From assembly GCA_026419785.1 (NCBI GenBank), contig JAODTK010005043.1, forward strand, positions 186,001 through 250,000: 64,000 bases of DNA. The letters are read 5' to 3'. Made by a program: the position numbers and the translations under genes. Below are positions 36,785 through 48,269 of this stretch, one piece after another. The stretch comes from Sclerodactyla briareus (lineage: Eukaryota; Echinodermata; Holothuroidea; Dendrochirotida; Sclerodactylidae). The number at the start of each line of letters is the position of its first letter. Position 1 is the stretch's first letter. Below the pieces are notes generated by a model. It saw only the letters and a program-made list of their open reading frames with translations. It was not told the origin of the DNA and did no database searches.

Positions 36785-37075
36785 ATACCACCATATCGGT
36801 GGATTCGTCGGTTGGTGAGTGGGTTAATAGTCCATGGTGGTCAATGTCCGGGTGGTATTCAACTCCGGCGATCGATAAAATTGCCTTCGGGGGGTACCTT
36901 CCGGGGGGGGGGGGGGTTCTTGTCAGATCGTATTTATTCAAGAGGGAATTGGCCTCAGTGTACTGGTCCAGGGGTAATTGTCCAGGGGGTGTAATCGTCC
37001 AAGGGTATGTCAGGGTTGCTGTTCTCGGGGTTATTGCCTGGGGGTGCAATTGTCCGGGGGGTAGTTGCTCTAGCA
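36785..37075. repeat. G-rich degenerate minisatellite (AATTGTCCxGGGGG units)
   Basis: Imperfect repeats of roughly 17-20 bp built on GTAATTGTCCAGGGGG. Variants include TAATAGTCCATGG, AATTGTCCAGGGGGTGTAA, AATCGTCCAAGGG and CAATTGTCCGGGGGG. The stretch also includes a G-run at 36903-36916. The 135-codon frame across it is repeat-driven. Confidence 0.6.
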
Positions 37076-37079
37076 CCTA

Positions 37080-39240
37080 TGTTGGCAAGTTGTCCCAGTT
37101 CGGTGTGCAAAAGGATACATACGAGTTTATACATAAGCATGCCATGTTGAACGGATTTCGGAATTAGAACATGCTGCCGTTCCGTTTGGTCTTAGTTAAG
37201 ACGATTTCTGTTCTAGCCCTTCCCGAAACCAAATTTTCCTTATCTCTTATTCAGAAAAATCAGGCAGCGCGACTAGCTGTAGTCGTCTTGTCCAAATTAC
37301 CAAAGTGTGGGGGCGGTCGTATGAGGAATTAGAGCCATATTTGGTGAAAGAGCTCCGTGCATTAAAATAGATATACATAGCACTGTGGCGGTCAGGGAAG
37401 AAAGTAACACAACCGTGCGACGTTAACATACGTGTCTCCACCGGAATTCGAATAGCTTCAGGCCCCGACGTTACAGAAGATTTACCATTTTCCTTCTCTT
37501 CTGGTGGACGCTTCAAAGCAGAAAAGATAGTATGCTAAAACAGACGATATTCTCCCATAGCTCTAAATAAACCATTGTCGTATGGTACCAATATATCATC
37601 TGACAGGGTGTCGTTTGACAATCCCCCCCCCACCCAAATGGATTGATTCTGCCTAATGCAATTCAGGTGGCGCGTAGGTTCGATCGATCGTTCGAAACAG
37701 GAGTGAGTGATATAGATGACGCAACACTAAATGAATTTTGCGAGAAATCACACAAAAAGTGGTCATTGATATTTACAATGGGAAGTACCTATTTATGAAC
37801 CTCTTACATCCCTGAAAATCATCGAAGAATGATGCAGTTAAGCCTAACATTAACCAAAGCCAATGTTTGAGCTACATGCACAGGCGTATTCCAGTTTTGT
37901 TAGCACCGCTGCAGAGTTTAAAGAAAAAATGTGAATTCTTCAAATTGGAAATTGAAAGAGTATTTCCGTTCAACGTATGCCAAAACAAGGTTGGGGGTTG
38001 TCAAAACAACTTCAGATCAGATAGGTAGGGTGATTCCTCGGCAGGCATGACCATTCCCCGTAATTCAGTAGAAGGAAAAATGTTCAATTTAGGGGAAAAT
38101 ACGAGGGTGCCGAGGTCGTTTGTTGGCATTTAAGACCGATGATGACGTTATCAGGGTGGAGTCTTTAAAAACCCCGATCCGAAGCGTGAGTGTTGAGTTG
38201 AAGGCATGGAAAGAGTCAATGAAAAGAACCCGGTTTTTCGTCGAATTTGTTGTCGTTCGATGAACATTCTCCAAATCGGGTCCGTGACATTTATATGGCG
38301 AATCCTCGGATACTACATAGTCAGAGTAACGCAAAACGATATAGCCGAGAGGCGGGATATCTAACCGCGCAATTTACACAACATACAGCGTAATCACTGT
38401 ATGTAGTTTCTACACTGTTTATCTGAATAGCTTAACCTGTACTCAACTCCATGTCCACGAAGGAATTCGAACCCGACGTGCGGCAAGATTGAAATTAGGA
38501 AACACCTACATACCTATATCACTATCGAATCGCAGATCGCAGATAGACAACCTCTAGGGTAGATAACCAAGCCAAAAGGTAACTCTGCTAGTTTGAAGTA
38601 ATGTATTTTTCATGATATTTAAGGTTTACTCATTTCGAAACCGACGAGCTGCCTAACTTCTTGTAACGTTAATATCAACTTATCACCTACGCAGGTTGGG
38701 ATTCGGCGAACATTAACTGGATTTCGAAAGCTACTTGATACAGTTTATGAGAATCTTTTGGCAATGCCACGACCTATTGTTCCATATCCAGAATAATAAT
38801 TTTAACATGTGCGCTAGGTTAGCTACGTGGTGTTCGCCGGGTACTAATACTGGGACGATAGCGTCGCCTAGCCCTGTATTTCGTGAGCCGCTGCTCTTTA
38901 TTACTGTGTTGGTGTGTGTGGTACAATTCGAGCAGCTATACTATGCTGGTGCGGGCCTCTGTACCCACACATCCACAACAGTGTGTGATACGTAGCAGTT
39001 GCTTTGTTTACACTCAGTGTCAGACTGTTATTGTGCGTGCTGCCTATGCACTGTAGGACGGTATGATTTGATCATAGAATGTTGCTGTGACATCACAATG
39101 TATTCCCATAGCAACTATTAAAAACAAAGGCTGAATATTTTTCAAGTTGACTTTGAATGCTGGCTGGTACCTGAAAGTAAGTTACTCTGGCTGCCACACC
39201 AGTTTATTAAACAATCAGATTTACATATTGATCATAAATT
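37080..39240. other. No gene recognised
   Basis: A possible LINE-like QAARLAVVVLSK segment near 37255-37290 is too short to assign. A box B-like GGGTTCGAATTCC exists on the minus strand near 38462-38474 without a matching box A. Confidence 0.35.
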
Positions 39241-39251
39241 CTCCTCAGTTG

Positions 39252-41000
39252 AGTTCAGTTTAGTGAAGGAAGGGGTCAGAAGGACATAGTCTCATAAACG
39301 ACCCCTGAAACCACAACCCCCAAAATTGCAACGAGCCCAGGAACTACATAAGTCGCCCACAATTTTTGAAGAATAATCAAGGGCCTTCTTGAAGGCATTC
39401 ACACTATAGACATTACAACATTCTCAGGAAGGAGGCTTATTCCACTCGTTGAGACTCTCTGTGAACTGAAGTGTTTCGAAGATCCAATCACAGCGAGTTA
39501 CTAGAGCTTGAGGTGGATGCCCACGAGTAGTAGTCACATTGGAAACTCAAAGAAGTCATCGAATGCCAAACCATCAAATCGAACCATTTTGAAGACCTGG
39601 AATCAAATCACCCCGAACCCGCCTCAGCTCCATTGAAGTAGCCAAGACGCGTTTCCTGTACGGGAAATCTTCTCAGGTACTAATAATTTAGTAGCCCTCC
39701 TCTGAACATTTTTCAAATCAAACTGCTGAATTCATTCACGAAATAAGGGTTCCACACTCGACATAGAATACTCGCGGTGAGGTCTCACTAGTTGCTTGAA
39801 GAGTCTGAGAACTATATCATCATCCAAGGAAGTGAAATGCCGCTTTATCAGACCGAAAAATCCAATTGCCTTCCCTTGCAGCTTCAGCACACTGCTTAGA
39901 GGTTGCAACGAAGCTCGAAAGCACACACCAAAGATCTTTCTCCGAGTCCACCACCAGAATATCCGACAAGTCAAACTGAATGAGGCATTACTATTTGGAC
40001 AAACCAACATGATTACCTTAACATGGCAGCGTTGTAACACATCTGCAATCAGAAGACCACTGGAAATTGGTCAAGATCATTCTGACAAATTTTAATATCG
40101 TCGTCCGACGAAACCTCTCGGTACAACTTTGTGTAATCTGCAAACTTTTTCACTCCGGATTGCACTGAAGTATCAAGATCGTTAATGTAAGTCAGAAAAC
40201 AGTAGGGGTCCAAGACCGCATTCCTGTGGAAAGCCACTAGTGACCTTCTGCCCAAGTAGAAAGCAAAAACCGTCAATTACAACCCGTTGTTCCCTGTCAA
40301 TTACCGTCAATACCAAAACTCCCATTTTTAACAACAGACGTTTATGGGGAACTTTATCAAAGGCTTTTTGAAAGTCCAAAGATGATATCAACAGCGTTGC
40401 ATCGGTAACAGCATTAGGAACATCTTCCATAAATTCTAAAAATTAAAACAACACGACGAACGCCTTTTCTGGTAGCATGCTGGGAGTTGATAATCAGATT
40501 CTTCTTTCATCGAAATGGTTAACCATATCATCCCGAATATCGATTCCATCACCTACAAATGAAATGGGCCTGTAATTGCTAGAAGAACTCGGTTTACCTT
40601 CTTTGAAAATGGACCAAAACATTCGCCGCCCCCCCCTCATTCATCAGGAACAATACCTTCCTCCAGAAGTGTTATTTAAGATGTCAGCTAACGGAGAGTA
40701 CAGAGATAGTCTGCCAAAAGACTTCAAAAGAAGGGGTAAACTGCATCCGGGCAGGAGATTTACCATGCTTGAGACTCTGAAGTTTGTTTTGATGACAATC
40801 GGTGTACAAACCAATATCACCAACGCTTCCTGGTGGTTCACCAACAACGAGATCATCGAAATTTTCCAAGTCTCTCGCGTGAAGACTGACGAAAAATACT
40901 TATTGAGAATATCTGACATGTCCTGAGTATGCAAGAACCCCACACCAACCCTCGATTTGAATCGATATGGTCTCGTTTCAACTCTTCAGCCAATCAGATT
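39252..41000 (-). pseudogene. CR1-like LINE, copy E (5'-truncated RT)
   Basis: The minus strand, from high to low coordinates, encodes DMSDILNKYFSSVFTRE (about 40880-40930), LQSLKHGKSPG with a shifted GPD block (about 40740-40790), LDFQKAFDKVPHKRLLLK (about 40320-40380), SGFPQ..GLGPLLF (about 40190-40245), KKFADYTKLYREVSSDDDI (about 40095-40150), IVLRLFKQLVRPHREY (about 39785-39830), then the C-terminal blocks. It ends at the 3' terminus near 39252. The RT active site FADD reads FADY, so the enzyme would be dead even without the frameshifts. Endonuclease and ORF1 are absent. It is the second most complete copy of the family here. Confidence 0.85.
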
Positions 41001-41985
41001 GCGGAAACCAATAAAGGTATTTATGGATGCGCAATCACACGTGACGTCGCATCAGCCACTGGTCCCGCCCATAATTCAGATTGACAGTGAGACGAACAAA
41101 ATCCCACAGGCCGCTTGTTCGGGAAACTCACTGAACATATGATTGAATGACAGCCGCCGATACCAGACGAACTAAGTCAAACGGCTGGTTTGGGTGATGT
41201 CATGGCTGTTGTGGGTTTTTAAATACAGTTTAATATGACTACAGAATCATGTTTAAACTTGTCAAAATGCTGAAAACGTAATCCTTGATGTCGCGTGTCT
41301 GGACACTTTGTTACGGTCCTCAACTTATTCAAGACATATTTGAAATTCGAAGTGGGGGTGCGTTCCCTATCGGTGTTGTGATTAGCTTCATCCAATGCTG
41401 GAAGCAGAATCGCCGTTTTCCCCATGCAGACGTCACGGTTAAGAGCCCGTTACAATCTGGACAGGCGTTAATATGACTGATGGGGGATGGCGCACTGCTG
41501 AAATCTAGTGAGCGTTGGATATGTGAAGCAGCAGGTAATCGGGAATATCAACGCACTATTTGCGTCTTATGCCGCGTTCTTGCGGACCTCGTATTTACCG
41601 TATATACCAGGTAGAGCGGACAAACGAGGGGGTTTGTTTTCGGTCACCATAACTTTTGGAAGCACGTACGGTTAGTATTCACTCTATCTGGTAATCATCA
41701 AAGTCACCACTTCGAACGAACAATCACTCCGTGTGAACAATGAAAGCAGATAAACAGTCAGTGACCAGCACAAGCGAAGAACCAGGACTTTCACGTAATA
41801 TATAAACTCAGTTTGCGAATGGGCGTCGAATGTTTTAAAACCTTGTCACTTCGTGGTAGTCGCAATTACAATCATTGAATCAATCATATCTTTCAATCTT
41901 CTGTTTCATTCCTTGTGGGGTTCTAGAGCCATAAGCGAGGTACCCGCGCGTTTGAGGGGTGATTGGCTAGGAATATTCTAGGGAG
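41001..41985. other. No gene seen
   Basis: No conserved coding segments. A decayed tRNA-like head may start at 41986 (cgtggttaagcaaatggg ... ggggatcgaaatcc) but lacks good pairing. Confidence 0.35.
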
Positions 41986-42083
41986 CGGCAGCGTGGTTAA
42001 GCAAATGGGTTAATATCTAAACAGAAGAGCGCCAAAAGGCTATCCAGGGTCGATAACGCGGGGATCGAAATCCATATTGATAT

Positions 42084-42150
42084 TTAAAAAAAAAAAAAAA
42101 ATAATAATAATAATAATAATAAGAATAATAATAATAATAATAATAATAAC
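42084..42150. repeat. A-run plus (AAT)n microsatellite
   Basis: About 17 A residues followed by AAT triplets. Read on the minus strand it is an (ATT)n tail directly after the C-terminal part of the L2-like LINE, so it is probably that element's 3' tail. Confidence 0.85.
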
Positions 42151-44265
42151 CGTTTCTCATCAGACCAGATGGCTTATGGGGGCGAAGCCAGCGGTGGGTT
42201 ACAGAGGAAGATCTCAAAGTTACGGCAGGGATATATCTAGGACAGGCAGACAGAAATGTTGGCGTAAGTTCAAACATTTGTAAAACGTAAAAACAAAAGT
42301 TTTGAAAATGTGCACTGGATATTGGTAAACAGTGGAGATTATGCCGGATGGTTGTGGTACAAATCTGACACATTGGTCTTGTTAGGCAAAGGAAGTAACG
42401 GGATTGAAAGATGAGAGAACAATGCATTATTCATAGTCAATCGAGACATCCACCAGAGCCTAAACAGCTTGATGACAAAGTGTTGGCACAATTGTACCCA
42501 CGAATGCGCCAAATGTTCCTGATATTCTATGAATGATTCTGTAGGCGATGGCTGACATGATTAGTAGAGGTCATAGTAGCATGGGAAAGAGACTAAGCTT
42601 ACGGAATGGCTCCTTTGGTGGTATCTTGGATGGCCCCCAACGCGTTGATCTCGTATGTGGAGAGATCCTCATGCGAGAGGATGGCGGCAATAAAGAACTC
42701 AGAGTATTAGACATCAGAGCTGAGGATAGTTTGTTAGGACACACAAACGAATTTCAGTGATATACATTTCAAGTTGATGGACCTCTTTCAATATCATGAG
42801 GGCTACGATGATTGAAAAGATATATATATATATCAGCGTATATCAGCGTATATGTGGAAGTGGACCTTTATGTTTGCTTGCAATTTCACTAATAAGGTGC
42901 ATATACGTCGTAAAGAGGAAGAGATTGAGAACTGATCACTGCGGGACACCAAAATCTCAGCAGCAGTGCAGGATTATACAACTGACTACCTAAATCCACG
43001 CGACTAGACCACCCACTGGACCATACACCTAGGCGTCACTCAAGGCAAACCAAGTAGAGTAGCGTGGATTCAGTTATCGAGGAGGCACTCATGTAAGTAA
43101 CCCCATCATCCTGCATCTGGAATCGATCCCAGATCCATATCCAATTACTGTGCGCTCTTGGTTCTAGCGTATGCTTCTAGGTTGACTGAAGGGGGTCATG
43201 GAGTTGGTGGCAATTCATGTGCTGAACGAGTTGATCGATGACACCCCTCAATTATCTTCGCACAATGCATCAAGTTACTAACGGGCAATGAGTTGGTAAC
43301 ATATTCTCTGTCGACGATGGTTTCTTAAGCAACGGAGTAACAACCGAGCAGTGATCAGTTATGGAAGTACACTGGGGATTCGAAAAGCAGGTGTTCCTTA
43401 AAAAGTCACGTAGGCTTAGGACTGAAGGTCAAGTGAACACATTAAAGGCATTGGAGGATTTCATGACGACGCTGCTGATTGCTCTCGTGTACAGGGACAA
43501 ATGTGCATGAACGGTTGGCAATAGGATAGATGTCGAAGTCAACTTCCAAACCAATATCGCCAACACGAGGGTTAGGCTCTAGCATTTACGGATCATTCGA
43601 ATTTGACTTACAAAAAAACTTGGAGAACCTATCACACGTTCTACAAGAAAATTGCGTGACGGAATAACAGGAGACGTTTTGTTCTATGAAGCATTCACAG
43701 TATCAGAAATAACCTCATTGTTGGAGTTAGAAGAAAGTTTGTCAGAGCACGGAGGGTGTCAGAGTAATATGAGCGTTCAGTTTCATAAATGCTTAAACTG
43801 ACATCGCTGTCTTCGGCAGAGTTCCCGGTCACGGTCAGATCGAGACTTCATTCACTTCAGTTCTGCTCTCCGACGCTCCTGACGCACTTCATGGATGTCT
43901 TGACAGTACCATGGCATGCGGTTGCGAACAGGCCTCGTGCGTGCTGACTGACGAATTAAGTCATCGATGACCTCGGTTGTGGTGGGGATGTACCAACTGA
44001 ACAGTTGATCAACGGTTCCGTTGGAAGAGACGTCATGCAACTTTTGAGCCAGAGCTGCAGTGAACTGATCACGGTCAATATTGTGGGGTTTCCTGCTCGT
44101 CTGACGAATAGGCTTGGGACAGGGCTTTGATACGTTCATCCGGAACAAAACCGAATGATGGTCGGGTTTCGTATACTCTGCAATTGTACACGAGCTTGTC
44201 ATCTAGTCGGGCCAACACGTGATCCAGTATGGAGATGTATTGGAAAAGTTACTTGCTGTTGCAAA
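42151..44265 (-). pseudogene. L2-like LINE ORF2 (EN end through RT to C-terminus)
   Basis: The minus strand carries, in order, EYTKPDHHSVLFRMN and IDRDQFTAAL...MPWYCQDIHEVRQERRRAE (about 43860-44200, the linker after the endonuclease), a degraded YRTKRLLLF block (about 43690), a VVTPLLKKPS block (about 43315-43350), QLVQHMNCHQLHDP (about 43195-43240), FGVPQ.SVL then LFTTYMHLISEIASKH (about 42870-42955), HIYAD (about 42840), and LHCLPI...RYIPAVTLRSSS (about 42200-42340). This order and these motifs are typical of L2-type non-LTR elements. The YADD site is disrupted by a 10-bp duplication (atatcagcgt twice near 42830-42852). Many stops and shifts make it inactive. Length is about 2.1 kb. The upstream endonuclease domain is missing. 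Confidence 0.8.
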
Positions 44266-44269
44266 TCAG

Positions 44270-45185
44270 TAATGGAAATATAGAGGCATGCTGTTTAATA
44301 TCATGCCTAGTCATTACATCCCAGCGATTGCTGAGGTTATAACGTATTCAACATAATATGTAAGTTGCATCTTTGGGTGTTTATATGTAGATAGGCCTAC
44401 ATTTTGCTAATTATCATTCACATACACTTATAAAGTGTTAAATCGGTGTGACCTTCTCACTGGGCGCTCAGCACAAGGGATGGGAGAAGGGAAAGAAACT
44501 GCTGTTCAGATAGCACTTACCTCGTCGTCTGACATTCACAGTAGGTGGGCTCGGGCCGAGGCACTGTTCACAGCATTTGCTCCAAACTTTCTACACTTAT
44601 AGACTTAGCAGTTGATGTGTGCTAGTTGAAAATAATGAGCTCGTCACGTGTCAATACACCATCATGTTTTGCAGTAATAGCTTAAAGATAAGATTTTTTT
44701 TATTCAGCGAATCATACTGGGTGAACGTTTCCACAATTTGTTGTTAAGTCTGTGTGAACTTTCATGAAGCCTAGATAACATAATGACACCAACTAGTTAT
44801 AAACAGTTTGTCATGAAACAGAGAGCAGCTTATGAATCATGTAGGGCTTTGTTCTTCACTGAACCCAATCGAGCCATTTTACTACAATGCCGTGTTATCT
44901 TTGACTTAACTCCAGGGAACCTAGTCTACGGAATCGTTTACTGCTACTACAATTGTTCGTGATCTTAACCCCTACTCTAAAACATCTCACCCATAGTTTG
45001 AGCTCTCTCCGTTTTTTCAGACAAATCACCAAGACATAACCTAAATAAAATTGATTTCATGACGGTTGACTCACCAAGACAAGAACTTATAGATGACGTA
45101 AAATCCAGTTAACAAAATTGAAAATGACAGACTGCGATTTTTCACTCTTCTCTTCCAGACATGTCTTTTCTGTTTTTTCTTGCGT
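44270..45185. other. No gene seen
   Basis: AT-rich spacer with no conserved segments on either strand. Confidence 0.45.
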
Positions 45186-45189
45186 CGAA

Positions 45190-45352
45190 TAATTGTGATA
45201 TTTTGTCGGGTTGATTAAGCAGCTGGTGAGCAGCCTCACCTGGAGTATTATGTCGAGTATGGAACCCCTATCTCTCGGAAGATAAGCAGGTATTTGAAAA
45301 CGTTCAGGCGAGAGCCACTATATTAATTCACCGGCTCAGGGATTTACCTTAC
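45190..45352 (+). pseudogene. CR1-like LINE copy F, 5' part
   Basis: Plus-strand pieces LIKQLVSSLTW (about 45208), a SSMEPLS/YGTPISRK block (about 45255-45285), and the start of RLRDLPY (about 45330-45352). It breaks exactly inside the LPYEERLRRL motif, where a TIR element is inserted, and resumes at 46409. Confidence 0.8.
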
Positions 45353-46073
45353 CAGTCCGGGAGATCTCTCCCAATCGGGAGAATCTATTTATTCTCCCGA
45401 ACAGGAGAATCTGTATGCAAATAAAGTAAACACGCCATGCTGATATAATGACGGCCAGTCGTTTCCGACAGCGGTCTTGCCCGTGTTTAAGAAAAAAACA
45501 GAACCCAGCGAAAGCGAGTCAGCCCAGATACTTTTCGCTATTAGGCCTGCGTAGAATAATTGTATTAACGAGTAGACTTCACCTACGGGTTTATATGTAG
45601 CTACCCTTCTTGAAAGGCCTCACGCCTTCACGAGTTCGATTCACAAGGTTTGCTAAGATCTGTAAAATACAACCTTCGCTACGGCCCTTCACAAGGCAAC
45701 CAATGATGCCTAGTGTGCATTATACACACGCACTGCAGACCGGTTGGAAATTAATTACTGCCGTTTGAATCTGCCGCGCTCAGTGCAATGGCCGACAACG
45801 GTCATTGTGTGTACCGCTGCTGTGAGAGCGAGCTATATAAGAAGCCCACGCACTGGCAACGGTTAGAATTGGCCAACGCCTGTACCCGCTCTACGGGTAA
45901 TTAGATAATAACAATTCTCTAGTTTTCTCCGAAACGACATTGTGAACTATAGTTTCATACCAAGCTTTTTTGTAGCCTATCATAAAACATCCTATTGGTA
46001 TATTTTGTAAACCTAAATGGGCTTTCTAGACGGTTAAAACCATTTGACCCTGATGTATTTGATCTGTATGCAT

Positions 46074-46121
46074 CTGATATGCAAACGTTGCATTGTGGGT
46101 AGAATTCAGAATCCCGGATGT
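46074..46121 (+). repeat. 48-bp exact repeat, unit 1
   Basis: Starts CTGATATGCAAACG and ends ATCCCGGATGT, identical to 46302-46349. It is part of a longer diverged duplication beginning near 46008. Confidence 0.9.
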
Positions 46122-46301
46122 TTCAAAAATTTTCCATACAGGAGGATATCGGATGTCTCCCAAACAGGGAGGAATTGCCCGGACTGATTGATCAGCTGGT
46201 TCCATCAGCTAGGGCTATTTCGTTATCGAGCTCTCATTATTAATTTCTTCTACGTAAATGGTTTTCAAGACGGTTATGACCATTTGAACCTTATGTATAT
46301 C

Positions 46302-46349
46302 CTGATATGCAAACGTTGCATTGTGGGTAGAATTCAGAATCCCGGATGT
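46302..46349 (+). repeat. 48-bp exact repeat, unit 2
   Basis: Identical to 46074-46121. The longer duplicated block starts near 46252 and runs to the element's right end. Confidence 0.9.
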
Positions 46350-46408
46350 CAAATTCTCCCAAACAGGAGAATATGGTATACTCCCGAACAGGAGAATCTC
46401 CAGGACTG

Positions 46409-46818
46409 CTACGAGGGAAGACTGAGGCGTTTCGGTCTAACTTCGATGGAGCTGAAACGAATTCGCGGTGATTCGTTTCAGGTTTTTAAAATTGTTAATG
46501 AACTCGAGGGCATTTATTTACTTCACTGTTTCTTCCAAAGTTACCACAAATAGGGGCCATTACGTCAAGCTTCGTGGCGAACGCTGTAGACTGGACATTC
46601 GTTAATATAACATCTCGCAGAGAGTTATTAATGATTGGAATATCCTTCTTTCTTTCTAAGAGTGTAAATGCGTACAAGAACAGTCTTGAGTTATTTCTCA
46701 AGAATTGTGGGCGAATTCCCAGGGATCTGGGTTATTCTTCTTTTTCGAGATTTTGGTGGCTTCGAGTCATTCATGAGGATTTTGTCCTTCCTGACCTTTT
46801 CACTAAACTAAACTGATG
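46409..46818 (+). pseudogene. CR1-like LINE copy F, 3' part
   Basis: Continues copy F after the insertion. It reads YEGRLRRFGLTSMELKRIRG (about 46411-46470), QVFKIVNEL (46480), the NAVDWTFVNI block (about 46583), and SKSVNAYKNSLELFLKNCG (about 46655-46715). It then has the 3' UTR and the terminus CCTGACCTTTTCACTAAACT near 46791-46815, the best-preserved version of the family's 3' end. Frames are broken in the middle but the order is intact. Confidence 0.85.
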
Positions 46819-46829
46819 TGGTGGAAGTA

Positions 46830-48060
46830 CTTCGTGAAGACTTCGTAAAGATAATTAAACGGCTAATGATAAGGTTAAACAGTTCCATTTCACCTGGATT
46901 TATATCCTAATGAAACAACGTTCTGTCTGCGTTTCTCTCTTCAATTTCATACTTAGATGAAACTGATAGTCTCACTGAATATTGTTAAACCAGGCTTGTA
47001 TGTGTCGTACACATAAGAGCAAAGCCTGTGTGGAAAAGTAGGGATGCTTTCAATTCCGGTTTCGATGAACCAAATATGAACACACCTTGTTTTTTTATTC
47101 TAGTAGATTTTGATTGGTGCAGAGAAACCAAGAAAGACTCCTCTAGGACCTTGGCTGTATTGATCGTGGCTGAAGCCCTGATAAAACTCTCGTTCTCGTC
47201 TTGACTTCGTTTCAGAGGAATCGAGCAGGCTGTACCTCCCCCAACCGGCCTGCTCCTGAGACCACCATTTTACGTTTACGTTATTTTATTTATTTATTTT
47301 ATGTCTTAACCTAACTATCATACAATCGATCAAACTTTGCCTCATAATAGCTGCACGACTAATAAACTTCCCAGAAGTGGATTTAGAGCTACTTTCCAGT
47401 GCAGTTAGAACCATTATTAAACGAATAAATAGTTTATTGATACAATGGTTAACTTTCATGACTATCGCCGTAAGCAGATAGGAGTGGCATATAACAGAAA
47501 GGAAACAAGCGTCGACGCATGTTGGCGAGCATATCATCGAAGCCACTTCCGTAGAGCGGTGTCCGTGCATTACAACCAGGTATACTGGTGTATGTTTCCA
47601 CGATAACCCATATAGTAACTGCCTTCAGGTGGAATCATCATTCTTCGGTATGAAGTATGTTTTCAGAAGTATGCATTTTATTTATGTTTAACTTGATTAT
47701 GACTGGGCCCATGCCCGCTGACAGCGTAATTCGATGCGTTCCCCGTCTGCCCAATTTTTCAATTCCGAAATTTAATGCCAAATGGAGAACTGTCAACATG
47801 ACTATAGAGCACAAGAGGCAAACCCCCCGCTCACTGGGAGGGGTCTGGTGTTGGTAACTTAGAGTGGCAATGTAATCAACAATTAGAAATCCAGACGGAG
47901 GAGATAGTCCCTCGCAGTACCACATTGTTCAACTTGTCACACGTTCAAATGAGTGGAATGGGGCTGTTGTCCTCTTTAAGAAAGTTGACTGGTTCTCCAT
48001 TGCTAATTGAATATATTCTCCTCTATAAGTTTGACACACTGCGATAGAGAAAACCAGCTG
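46830..48060. other. No gene seen
   Basis: No conserved protein segments. A short TTTAT repeat lies near 47283-47300. Confidence 0.45.
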
Positions 48061-48087
48061 CAAATCATTACGCATACGTCAAAAATA

Positions 48088-48180
48088 ATAGATAATAATA
48101 ATAATAATATAATATAATAAGATAATATATAATAATAATCATAATCTATAATAATAAAATTATAAGATAATATAATTATC
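48088..48180. repeat. AAT/AT-rich microsatellite
   Basis: Irregular ATAATA repeats. On the minus strand they follow the tail sequence AGCGCTATATAAGAAACGAG and so look like a SINE 3' tail. Confidence 0.85.
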
Positions 48181-48260
48181 TCGTTTCTTATATAGCGCTC
48201 TACCATGCAAACGCGATCAAAGCCATTTAAGATATTCTAAGCTCCTGATCATTTTGACTT
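48181..48260 (-). mobile_element. SINE 3' tail fragment
   Basis: The minus strand reads GCGTTTGCATGGTAGAGCG, then CTATATAAGAAACGAG, then the AT-rich repeat. This parallels the tail of the SINE at 9296-9590 (GTGGAAAAGCGCTATATAAG). No tRNA-like head was found upstream, so only the 3' part is called. Confidence 0.5.
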
Positions 48261-48269
48261 GTCACAGCC

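Larger units (their letters stand above)
45353..46408. mobile_element. TIR element nested in LINE copy F (1,056 bp)
   Basis: It starts CAGTCCGGGAGATC and ends GATTCTCC-type sequence closing CCAGGACTG, giving TIRs CAGTCC.GGAGAT. It interrupts the LINE between the codons for LPY and E-RLRRF. The flanks are TTAC on the left and CTAC on the right, consistent with a 4-bp target duplication carrying one change (a 3-bp TAC is also possible). The interior has four short palindromes of the form CTCCCxAnCxGGAG with AAT. There is also a near-identical 48-bp repeat (46074-46121 and 46302-46349) and an internal end-like CCCGGACTG at 46178-46186, suggesting the right ~225 bp is duplicated. No transposase was found. 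The superfamily is not assigned. Confidence 0.75.

Noticed and set aside
37225-37310. QAARLAVVVLSK as an L2-like LINE fragment
   Set aside because: It is only about a dozen residues and the flanks do not continue the family pattern.
38460-38580. Box B-like GGGTTCGAATTCC on the minus strand
   Set aside because: No box A or cloverleaf could be built upstream.
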